Below, in pieces: positions 6,894 to 13,905 of a stretch of DNA of 13,905 nucleotides. The notes beneath the pieces were generated by a model. It was not told the origin of the DNA. It saw nothing but the letters and a program-made list of their open reading frames with translations, and did no database searches. The position numbers and the translations under genes were made by a program. This DNA comes from Clostridia bacterium (GTDB lineage: Bacteria > Bacillota > Clostridia > Oscillospirales > CAG-272). The stretch's first letter is position 1; each line of letters starts with the position of its first letter. The stretch is from contig JAFTHJ010000010.1 in assembly GCA_017457465.1 (NCBI GenBank), positions 1 through 13,905 on the forward strand. The letters run 5' to 3'.

Positions 6894-7379
6894 TCACTTT
6901 GCGCTATCTCTCAAGTTCAGCGCAACATCGGGATAATTAGTCATAATAACATCAACTCCGTTATCAAGAAGCATCTGTATATCCTCGGGCTTGTCTGCGG
7001 TCCACGCGTGTAAGGGAGCGATAAACGCATTCGGAATAATTTCCTTTACTTTGCGTATCTGATAATGATTGAAGCAGGAATAAATAAGCTTTTCCTCTAT
7101 CTTATGACGCTTCGCTATAGTATCGCACACCTTGATTATTTCGGGTGTCTTTTCTTTTATTTCAACATTTACAATCATATCGAGCGGTGCGAACAATTCA
7201 TACACCTCGTCGAGAGTCGCAACCTTGTATCCCGTCCTTTGATTCTTGAAAAATCCGTATCCGAAGTCCATAACTCCCATTTTGTGGGCAAGTTCAAAGG
7301 CTTCCATGGTATTATCGGGTTCGTATGCGCTGGCTCCTCTGTGCGCAAATATAAGTATCTTGTCAGTAATAGGTTTTAT
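6894..7379 (-). pseudogene. Degraded second glycerophosphodiester phosphodiesterase
   Basis: The frame is clearly paralogous to the enzyme at 5690-6427 (for example MEAFELA, MDFGY, VNVEIK, EIIPNAFIAPL, TNYPD). Aligned with it, the start codon has become ATA (7379-7377, where the intact gene has ATG before AAA CCN). A 44-residue block is replaced by one residue after HKMG, removing the metal ligands E40 and D42 and the catalytic H55. A second block of 44 residues is missing between FIAPL and HAWT. Both deletions keep the frame. HRG remains near the start. Only an internal ATG at 7307 is available, and it would lose HRG too. An active enzyme is very unlikely. It lies 29 nt after the alpha-galactosidase stop, so it was probably part of that operon. 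Confidence 0.85.
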
Positions 7380-7408
7380 ATTTCAAGTTTCCAATATTTA
7401 TAAATATT

Positions 7409-9610
7409 TTAATCTACAGCAATAAAATGATATACTCTGGAATCGTAGTCCTTCAAAATTTCCTGAATATTCATTCCTGCCCTCATCAGTGTATCTCCCG
7501 AAAGAATCTGTCCTGTCTGCTCGTTAAGATAACGCTTGTTGGGATCAAGTCCCGCAAGACGCAGATAATTTCTCTGGAATATGCGGTATCTTATCACGAC
7601 ATAGGTAACAAGCGCCTCTCTCTTATCGTCGGATACATACATCCACGCGCATTTCGTTCTGTCCTTCCACGGCGAGATAAGCCTGTAAAGATTTCCGTTG
7701 TGTATAACATCAAAGTACTTATGATAGTCCGCGCACTGCTTACGCACTATCTCCTTTTCCTCGTCTGTCAGCTTCGTCAAGTCAAGCTCATAGCCAAAGG
7801 TTCCCGCCAAGGCTACATTTCCTCTTGTCTGCAGAGGTGTCGTTCTGCCCACCTGATGGTTGGGACAAGCGGAGACATGAGCGCCAACGGTAGATGTGGG
7901 ATAGCACATTGATGTGCCGTACTGTATATCAAGTCTTTCGATAGCATCCGAATCGTCACTTGCCCATATCTGCGGAGCGTAGTAAAGCCAAGCGGGGTCA
8001 AAGCGTCCTCCTCCACTCGCGCAGCCCTCAAGAAGCAGCTCGGGGTAAGCGTTAAGCAATCTTTCAAGAAGCTCATAAAGTCCGAGAACATAACGGTGGA
8101 AGACCTCCTGCTGACGCTCCGAGCCAAGCAAAGCGCTTCCTGCCTCTGTAAGACTTCTGTTGAAATCCCACTTTATATACGCAATATTTGCGTTATCAAG
8201 CACGGCTTTGATACATTCAAACAGATAATCGCGGACATCTGCCCTGCTCATATCCAGAACATACTGGTGACGGGAAATACTCTTGTGTCTATCGGGTATC
8301 TGTAATACCCATTCGGGGTGAGCGGAAATCAGCTCACTTCTTTTTGATACCATCTCGGGCTCAAACCAGATTCCGAACTTCATTCCAAGCGCGTTTACTC
8401 TTTCGGTAAGCTTACCGAGTCCGCCCTTCAGCTTTTCCTCGTTCACAAACCAGTCGCCAAGTCCCGAATGAGAATTGTTTCTGCTTCCAAACCAACCGTC
8501 ATCCATAACGAGCATCTCGATTCCAAGCTCAGAAGCGGTCTTTGCTATATCGTAAAGCTTTTCCTCATTGAAATCAAAATAGGTAGCTTCCCAGTTATTT
8601 ATAAGGATAGGACGCTTTCTCGTTTTCCAATATCCTCTGCAAAGATTGTTGCGGTAGAGCTTATGGAATATACGGCTCATACCGCCCAGTCCCTCGTTTG
8701 AATAAACCATCACAGCCTCGGGAGTAACAAAGCTCTCGTCGGGCTCAAGACGCCATGTGAATCCCTCGGGATTTATACCCAATAGCACTCTTGCGCCACT
8801 GTCCGAGTCCATTTCCGCGGTGGCAACAAAGTTACCCGTATAAACGAGATTAAAGCCATAAGCGTCACCGCTCTCCTCGGTCGCATCGTGAGAGCAAAGC
8901 GCCACAAAGGGATTTTGCATATGAGACGAGTAGCCTCGCTTACTCGACACACCCTGAATTCCGTATATAAGAGGCGACCTTTCAAAAAGTCTTTCCTTAC
9001 AAGCACCGCCGTACAAGTGAATAAAATCCATATCACTCGCATCGTGGAAATCAACACATGCGCTCAACGCACGTTTTACTTCCATCACCTCGTTCGAGGC
9101 GTTATGTATTATGGCGTGACGCGTCATAGCGCCCAAATTCTCAAAAACAGAATAAAAGAGCGTTACCTCCGCGCCGCTGACATTATCCCTGCAAAGTATT
9201 TCGAGCGTCGTTGCCTGTTCCTCGTCAGCATATGTTGCCGGTTGTCCTTCAATTTTGGGCTTCCCCGCATATATTTTATGCGAGACATACTGAATATCGG
9301 TATCCTCGGTTCCGCCTGATCGCTTTATAGCGAGTGCGCTTCCCCTGAAATCTCCGCAACCGTTACAGGAATATTCCATACGGTGCAGGTCCTTACTGAA
9401 AAAGGGATTCTCCGCCGTTTCACTTTCAACACGGGGGAAATGCGCTCCGTGAGGACAGGTATAGGCAAGATAGTCAAGCTCGGAATCTGATACTGCGGCT
9501 CCGTAATACAAATGCAAAAGATAACCGTATTTGTTTATCTGAATCGCATAACTCGTACTATTTGTATCAAGCTTGAATATTTTGTTTTCGGGATAAAATT
9601 GAATGGACAT
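7409..9610 (-). CDS. Alpha-galactosidase, glycoside hydrolase family 36
   Basis: A complete 733-residue protein, the usual length for the ~720-residue GH36 alpha-galactosidases, which release terminal alpha-galactose from raffinose-type sugars, galactinol or glycolipids. An N-terminal beta-sandwich (about 1-320) precedes the catalytic (beta/alpha)8 barrel. Seen motifs are NNWEATYFDF (338-347), VMDDGWFG (368-375), GIWFEPEM (413-420), KWDFNR (480-485) with nucleophile D482, GCASGGGRFD (529-538), and SDDSDAIER (551-559) with the probable acid/base D552, by the spacing known for the Geobacillus enzyme. A C-terminal beta domain follows. The start at 9610 has GGAAGGTG close upstream. No signal peptide, so it is cytoplasmic and acts on imported oligosaccharides. 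It follows the LamG-like remnant by 14 nt and precedes the broken phosphodiesterase. Confidence 0.95.
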   Translation of the reverse strand: MSIQFYPENKIFKLDTNSTSYAIQINKYGYLLHLYYGAAVSDSELDYLAYTCPHGAHFPRVESETAENPFFSKDLHRMEYSCNGCGDFRGSALAIKRSGGTEDTDIQYVSHKIYAGKPKIEGQPATYADEEQATTLEILCRDNVSGAEVTLFYSVFENLGAMTRHAIIHNASNEVMEVKRALSACVDFHDASDMDFIHLYGGACKERLFERSPLIYGIQGVSSKRGYSSHMQNPFVALCSHDATEESGDAYGFNLVYTGNFVATAEMDSDSGARVLLGINPEGFTWRLEPDESFVTPEAVMVYSNEGLGGMSRIFHKLYRNNLCRGYWKTRKRPILINNWEATYFDFNEEKLYDIAKTASELGIEMLVMDDGWFGSRNNSHSGLGDWFVNEEKLKGGLGKLTERVNALGMKFGIWFEPEMVSKRSELISAHPEWVLQIPDRHKSISRHQYVLDMSRADVRDYLFECIKAVLDNANIAYIKWDFNRSLTEAGSALLGSERQQEVFHRYVLGLYELLERLLNAYPELLLEGCASGGGRFDPAWLYYAPQIWASDDSDAIERLDIQYGTSMCYPTSTVGAHVSACPNHQVGRTTPLQTRGNVALAGTFGYELDLTKLTDEEKEIVRKQCADYHKYFDVIHNGNLYRLISPWKDRTKCAWMYVSDDKREALVTYVVIRYRIFQRNYLRLAGLDPNKRYLNEQTGQILSGDTLMRAGMNIQEILKDYDSRVYHFIAVD

Positions 9611-9624
9611 AAGGCACCTTCCTA

Positions 9625-9937
9625 TTAATTATTGAATATCGAGACCGTATTGTTATACGCCGTTTCCACTTGCTTATAATTGAGCGCGGAGTCGTATATC
9701 TTCAGGTCGGCAAGAGAGAAATCGTAATATATTTATATGTCTTTGAGACATTCGTAGAGTCATTCTTGATAGTCATTTCATAATTATGTATGAAATCATC
9801 GTCGTAGCCGATGGAAGACTGATTGCCGCTTGGGAAAGCTCACCCGTTCCCAAGGAGATGTTAAGACTTACTTTTATATTCCCTGCCAACACAGGCGCTT
9901 GGATTGACGGTCCTCTGTTCACGGTGTATTTTATCAT
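9625..9937 (-). pseudogene. Frameshifted remnant with a LamG / concanavalin-like C-terminus
   Basis: A well-formed start (GGGAGG, 6 nt, ATG at 9937) opens a 54-codon frame (MIKYTVNRGPSIQAPVLAGN...) that stops at 9773. A second frame from about 9839 reads FPSGNQSSIGYDDDFIHNYE and on. A third frame ends in DFSLADLKIYDSALNYKQVE...FNN before a stop at 9625. The last two segments read like the end of a LamG/concanavalin-type lectin domain (IGYDDDF strand, then the LKIYDSALN..QVE closing strand). They join if one base is missing near 9835 and the frame shifts again near 9725. A carbohydrate-binding protein has therefore decayed here, or a start was fused to its end. Domain call is by motif only. 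Confidence 0.6.
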
Positions 9938-9983
9938 ATCTGTCCTCCCAAATCATATTCGGGGCACATTGTTTACAGATTAT

Positions 9984-10733
9984 TTACAGTTCAACAAATC
10001 CCCTGCAATTCGCGTAATGCTTATTGTTAAACGAAAAGCTTATGGGCTCTGCGCTATTAATATAGACGGTATCGGTTTCGTCGTATCCGATAAGCTCCAG
10101 TTCACCGTCAGCCAGCTTTGCCCGACCTCCGTAAACCGAGATTCGGTCTCCGTATACATTGACAAATATCTTCCCCAGAACGTTTTCCTCAAGACACTTG
10201 AAATGCTCGTGAACATCGTTATCACAGCATCCGCCCATACTGTCGAAAAGCTCGGAAATATATCTCTCTTTACCCGTCAGCAAATAAAGGTAATAGAGCG
10301 CGTAATTCTTCCACGTCGTCCAGCCGTGATCCGCCGTAATGAAATTCCCGAATTTCAGCACATCGTACTGCGGCTCCAAAAATCTTATTGTTGAGCCTCT
10401 CATACGCGAGTCGGGTATAAGATTCATTTCAAGACACCTGTGCTTTGTGAGGATATCTTCCGCGGCTGCCACATATTTTTCCCGTTCATTTTCGGGTAAT
10501 GTGAGCGCAAAATACGCCATCTGAAGCGCAGAGCAGCTTATCATTCCGTCCTCAAAGGTCGCCTCACCCTCGGTTCCTATATTATCACCGTGAGCTACAA
10601 GGTCATTAGTATAGTTTATAACGAAGCGATTTGCGGGGAACTCCTCACAATCATAGAAAACACAGCCGTGATAAGTTCCCTTTTTGAAAAATCCGATGCA
10701 CGGTCCGCTTCCCTCATATATTCTGCGGGGCAT
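9984..10733 (-). pseudogene. C-terminal part of a glycosidase-like protein, 5' end lost
   Basis: A 249-codon frame whose protein looks like the back half of a larger helical sugar-active enzyme. It has Trp/Tyr-rich helices (ADHGWTTWKNYALYYLYLLTGKERYI), a preceding MRGSTIRFLEPQYDVLKFGN, and a final small beta region (VNVYGDRISVYGG ... FSFNNKHYANC). This resembles the alpha/alpha-barrel plus beta-domain design of several glycoside hydrolase and lyase families, but I cannot name the family. The first possible start (10733) has only a poor, distant binding site and overlaps, in another frame, the end of an AraC-type fragment. Thus the true 5' part seems to have been deleted. Its stop lies 46 nt before the next start, a spacing typical of an operon. 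Could still be translated at low level. Confidence 0.5.
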
Positions 10734-10887
10734 ATATTCTGTACTTTCCCTCGGTTACAAGGATTATTTCATAACCGTTATGAAAATGAATATTGGATTT
10801 CGGAGTGGTATTATATGTCCTGTTGGAAATAAAGAAGGATTCGTTCAAATAATATATGTGTTTATATTTAAAGGTGTTTTTCGGCAT
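10714..10887 (-). pseudogene. N-terminal fragment of an AraC-family regulator
   Basis: A 57-codon frame starts at 10887 after AAAGGAG with 9-nt spacing. It reads like the first strands of an AraC cupin domain (MPKNTFKYKHIYYLNESFFI, then SNIHFHNGYEIILVTEGKYRIY). The helix-turn-helix half is absent. The frame ends in TGA exactly where the glycosidase-like frame begins, and the two overlap by 20 nt. An AraC gene start has therefore been joined, out of frame, to the end of another gene. It has a near-consensus promoter (10937-10965), so the fragment is probably transcribed and may supply the promoter for the whole downstream cluster. Confidence 0.7.
10715..10740. repeat. 10-bp direct repeat at the AraC/glycosidase junction
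   Basis: CATATATTCT occurs at 10715-10724 and again at 10731-10740, separated by GCGGGG. It sits exactly where the regulator reading frame gives way to the glycosidase-like frame, so it may mark or result from the recombination event. It is short and AT-rich, so chance is possible. Confidence 0.6.
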
Positions 10888-10936
10888 ATCGCGACACTCC
10901 TTTCGAAAGCAATACGGCTGTATACTGCACATATTT

Positions 10937-10965
10937 ATTGTATCATATATCTCACAACATTTCAA
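10937..10965 (-). promoter_or_regulatory. Promoter of the AraC fragment and probably of the downstream cluster
   Basis: Minus-strand TTGAAA (10965-10960), 17-nt spacer, TACAAT (10942-10937), with a TG one base before the -10 box. The start would be near 10930, about 43 nt before the ATG at 10887. No other promoter as good is visible on the minus strand before the alpha-galactosidase gene. Confidence 0.7.
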
Positions 10966-11022
10966 AAACTTTTAAGCACATATTATCACGCTCTCCCACA
11001 ATACTTAAATTTCTCTTTCGCG

Positions 11023-11059
11023 AAAAATCGGGGACTGTCGCGCTTCGGCGGCAGTCCCC
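11023..11059 (-). terminator. Terminator of the secreted phosphoesterase gene
   Basis: A 12-bp stem (11030-11041 with 11048-11059, one G-U pair) with loop GCTTCG is followed on the minus strand by GATTTTTCG. It lies 20 nt after the stop at 11079 and separates the phosphoesterase from the cluster downstream. Confidence 0.85.
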
Positions 11060-11078
11060 TGATGATATAAACTATGCT

Positions 11079-13901
11079 TTATCTTGATTTTTTCTTCTTA
11101 AATGCAAACGGAACACAGGCAAATAAGACGCAAAGCGGCATACGGGAAAGTAGGCTTCCGCATCCCGATTTGGATTTATTATCGTCTGCCGTGTTTGAAT
11201 CCGATTCACTGTCAGAGGTTGTTTGAGAGGGCTCCGTTACGTTATCGGAAGAATTTGAATTCGGCTTTTTGGGAGCTTTAACCAAAGCGGCAACGGCATC
11301 AAGAATTGCCTCGTACGCCGAATCTATCTCCTCTTGAGTATGCTCGGCATCATCTCTGACTATCATAGCCGCAGTCACGGCATTATTCAGTCTCTGCCAC
11401 GATTCCTCCGTATAATCGGTCTGCTTCAGCTTCGCAACCTCCGTGAGCGCCGCGTTCAGTACGGAAAGGTTCGGATCTGTAACTCCGTCTCCCACGGGAA
11501 CACCGAGCGATATCATCTCACTCATATCCACAACGGTAAACTCAAGGGTATCAGCCGCCTGCTTTCCTGTCTGGAAATTGGTCTTTGATGCCGACACCCA
11601 CGCCAACTCGTATACCCCGGGTTCAATCTTTCCGTATTTGTAATCCTCTCCGCCAGTACCGACAAAATTGGATTTCTTCGTGATATCAAATGCTTTATTC
11701 ACTCCCGAAACGCCCAAGTCATACCAGAGCTTACTGCCCGAGCTGACACTTGAAAGCTGCGTGCCTATCCAATCGCTTTCACTTCCCTTCGTCGCGGTTA
11801 CATAAATCGGCTCTCCCAAACGATAGAAGAGCTTATTCGTCTTGACAGCACCGCTTTTCGAGGCATTGTCCTTGGGATGAATCACGAATATGGTTGAGTT
11901 CTCGGGAGTCTTACCCGCTTTGAAGCCTCCGCCCGACTCGGCAATCCATCCAATCTCGTATATACCCGGTGTAAGCTCGGTAAACGTACGCTTGAATACG
12001 CTGTTTGGCTTCGTCAGGTCTACCGCGGTTTCTAACCCTGAATCTGAAATTCTCCAATAATTCAGAGTACTTGAAGAGGAAGACGCAATATTTCTGAATC
12101 CAATCCAGGATGTTCCGACATTTTTGTGAGCGGTCACAATGATTGATTCTCCCTCGGTGAAGGAATATTTATTCATCGTGAAGGAGCCCGCCGACGGCGC
12201 ACCGCCGCCCTTGGTGTATGTTGTCAGATCTATCACATCGCAGTCAGCCGACCACCCAAGCGTATCGGAATAAGAGTACGCCAGAATATAATCCGCCGTG
12301 TACGGAACAGTTACACCCGCAAAAGAGATATCACATAAGAAATAGTTGTCCTTGCAATTCACCTCGCAAGTCGCGAAGGGATCGCTTCCGATGATACCCG
12401 TATCCGCGCTTGAGAAAAAGAGCGCGATTGCGGTGGCATTATTATTTACGGGCAGCTTACAGGTAATAGTTCCGCCGAGCTCTCTGTCGTTAACATAAAG
12501 CTCTGACTTACTGCCGTAAAGCGGTGCCTCGACCTCGGGTTCGGGAGTTTTCTCCAGCGCGTCCTCGGAAAGGTCTACGATAAACTGCGCGGAGGATATC
12601 CATTCACGCGTCAGAAAATCACGTCCGCGAACAAAAATCTTGTCCTCGTAAACATAAACATAGTAGCCTTCGCTTCCTTTATATGTTTCGGTAGTGCTCC
12701 AGGTATCATATTCTCTCGCCAGATAGCCGACAGACGATGTGCCGAAAATATTCGGAAGCTTTTCGTCTCTGCTGTAATGTATGCCGTACTGGTTCATATC
12801 CCTGTGGGTATGCCCGTTGAACATAATGACCTCGGGATATTTTGCAAGAAGCGCTTTCAGAGGTTCAGCAGTATTTTTCGTCACGCCGTAACCGTCCTTG
12901 AAGCTTCCCGAAAGAGTACCGTACATAGGCTGGTGCATAATGATAAATATGGGGTTACCCTTCCCCGCTCCCTCAAGCTCACTCTCCAGCCAATCCAGCG
13001 TGGTGCTGTTGAGCGTCAGGTTATTCTGGTCGGAAACATCGGTTCCGAGGAAAATAAACTTGCAACCGTTTCTCTCGAATGAGTAATTGAGAGATGCGAA
13101 GCGGGAGCCGCCGCAGAAGGTTGCGTCAGCGGGGACAGCATCGCCAAGATAAGTCCAAAAAGCAGTTTTAGAATCTGCAAATTTATCACTTGGCACAGGC
13201 GTTCCATAACGGAAGAGCTCGTGGTTACCTATTGCCGAATAAATACTCGGCGCCCCCTGAAATTCTTCATAAACCTTCAAAAATTCTTCATAGTCGGTAT
13301 CGAGTCCGTTGTTTACCGTATCACCGTTATTCATAATACCGATACTGTTCGGGCTAATCTCCATAATATCCGTCAGCATAGCTCTCATATGGTCGCTGTG
13401 GTGCTTACGAGGCTCATATGTGGGCGTGATGTGAATATCACTCACAGACTGAAACTCAAACAAAAGTGTTCCGAGCAGCCCGTCACTTATAGCGGCTCCG
13501 TTCGGAAGTGTGCAGGACGCGTAGTTCTCCGACATTCCGTCCGCGTCGGAATAGGTACACGCCAAAAGTCTCGTAGCGCCCTGCGGAACAACGACATCGC
13601 CTCTGATACGGTGAGTTACGATGTTACCCGAAACCTTGAACGGAGAAAACGCGGTATAGCCGGGCAGCTTACCGTTATCGTCGCCCCAGAACAGATATAT
13701 GTCTTCAGCACCGTGACCCGCGGGGAGAGTGACCGTAACGACTCCGTCAGCGACTCCGCTGCCAATCTCGTCAATGGTATACTCCAACTTAATCGGTGCC
13801 TTCGGCAAACCGGATGCTTCCTTGGCGGATATCGGAAACGAGCCGACAAGCATACCGCCAAAAAGCGACAGGAACAGCACCCAAGAAATTTTCTTTTTCA
13901 T
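11079..13901 (-). CDS. Secreted multidomain calcineurin-like metallophosphoesterase
   Basis: A 940-residue protein starting 4 nt from the window edge; the start fits because a signal peptide follows (MKKKISWVLFLSLFGGMLVG, cleavage probably near SAKEA). Residues 33-135 form a beta-rich domain. The catalytic domain (about 148-445) shows all metallophosphoesterase blocks: DIH (155-157), NGD (192-194), GNHE (225-228), MHQP (322-325) and GHTH (363-366). Residues 458-560 repeat the first beta domain. Residues 571-676 and 684-790 are a second tandem pair (TEGESIIVTA / LGEPIYVTA, GIYEIGW / GVYELAW). A helical FIVAR-like repeat (about 805-876) and a Ser/Asp-rich linker follow. The C-terminus has CGS, a hydrophobic stretch and KKKKSR, like a sorting or membrane anchor. 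It probably cleaves an extracellular phosphoester at the cell surface; substrate unknown. No RBS is visible because the window ends. Confidence 0.9.
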   Translation of the reverse strand: MKKKISWVLFLSLFGGMLVGSFPISAKEASGLPKAPIKLEYTIDEIGSGVADGVVTVTLPAGHGAEDIYLFWGDDNGKLPGYTAFSPFKVSGNIVTHRIRGDVVVPQGATRLLACTYSDADGMSENYASCTLPNGAAISDGLLGTLLFEFQSVSDIHITPTYEPRKHHSDHMRAMLTDIMEISPNSIGIMNNGDTVNNGLDTDYEEFLKVYEEFQGAPSIYSAIGNHELFRYGTPVPSDKFADSKTAFWTYLGDAVPADATFCGGSRFASLNYSFERNGCKFIFLGTDVSDQNNLTLNSTTLDWLESELEGAGKGNPIFIIMHQPMYGTLSGSFKDGYGVTKNTAEPLKALLAKYPEVIMFNGHTHRDMNQYGIHYSRDEKLPNIFGTSSVGYLAREYDTWSTTETYKGSEGYYVYVYEDKIFVRGRDFLTREWISSAQFIVDLSEDALEKTPEPEVEAPLYGSKSELYVNDRELGGTITCKLPVNNNATAIALFFSSADTGIIGSDPFATCEVNCKDNYFLCDISFAGVTVPYTADYILAYSYSDTLGWSADCDVIDLTTYTKGGGAPSAGSFTMNKYSFTEGESIIVTAHKNVGTSWIGFRNIASSSSSTLNYWRISDSGLETAVDLTKPNSVFKRTFTELTPGIYEIGWIAESGGGFKAGKTPENSTIFVIHPKDNASKSGAVKTNKLFYRLGEPIYVTATKGSESDWIGTQLSSVSSGSKLWYDLGVSGVNKAFDITKKSNFVGTGGEDYKYGKIEPGVYELAWVSASKTNFQTGKQAADTLEFTVVDMSEMISLGVPVGDGVTDPNLSVLNAALTEVAKLKQTDYTEESWQRLNNAVTAAMIVRDDAEHTQEEIDSAYEAILDAVAALVKAPKKPNSNSSDNVTEPSQTTSDSESDSNTADDNKSKSGCGSLLSRMPLCVLFACVPFAFKKKKSR

Positions 13902-13905
13902 AATA

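Noticed and set aside
9775..9796. 8-bp palindrome ATTTCATA ... TATGAAAT
   Set aside because: It falls within the LamG-like coding remnant, is AT-rich and has no promoter next to it, so an operator role is not supported.
9786..10394. 202-codon plus-strand frame opposite the glycosidase-like fragment and LamG-like remnant
   Set aside because: No binding site and no family-like sequence. The minus strand carries coherent domain motifs and operon-like spacing.

Overview
The window looks like a chromosomal piece from a gut-type clostridial Firmicute. This rests on strong AGGAGG-type ribosome binding sites, AT-rich promoters, gene content (AraC regulators, a GH36 alpha-galactosidase, a Gfo/Idh/MocA oxidoreductase, a multidomain secreted phosphoesterase ending in a Cys-hydrophobic-Lys/Arg tail) and protein style. 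The assignment is inferred from gene character, not from a marker gene.

Left part (1-3056). A partial membrane-protein gene (minus) leaves the window at base 1. It is divergent from an AraC-family regulator (501-1352, plus). The regulator converges on a metallo-beta-lactamase-fold hydrolase (1464-2741, minus) across a bidirectional terminator. The promoters of the membrane protein and of the hydrolase carry the same ~29-nt upstream element. It matches at 25 of 29 positions, in the same orientation, and lies at exactly the same distance from both the -35 and -10 boxes. This suggests a small regulon of the adjacent AraC protein.

Middle part (3057-5605). A Gfo/Idh/MocA oxidoreductase (minus) and a second AraC regulator (plus) are divergent around a 314-nt intergenic region with a good promoter for the regulator. 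The regulator ends in a strong bidirectional terminator.

Right part (5690-11078). A minus-strand cluster appears to read from a promoter near 10950 towards 5690. Intact members are a GH36 alpha-galactosidase, a small lipoprotein and a glycerophosphodiester phosphodiesterase. Between them lie broken genes: the start of an AraC regulator fused out of frame to the end of a glycosidase-like gene, a frameshifted LamG-like remnant, a second glycerophosphodiesterase with no start codon and two internal ~44-codon deletions, and a 25-codon stub of a PHP-domain gene. Several keep their beginnings and ends but have lost the middle, which points to serial internal-deletion decay (or, less likely, an assembly problem).

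Far right (11079-13901, minus). A 940-residue secreted calcineurin-like phosphoesterase with duplicated accessory domains, a FIVAR-like helical repeat and an unusual C-terminal anchor ends in its own terminator.

No RNA genes, CRISPR arrays, insertion sequences or phage genes were seen. The most interesting item is the paired promoter element. The second is the pattern of hollowed-out genes in the alpha-galactosidase/phosphodiesterase cluster.
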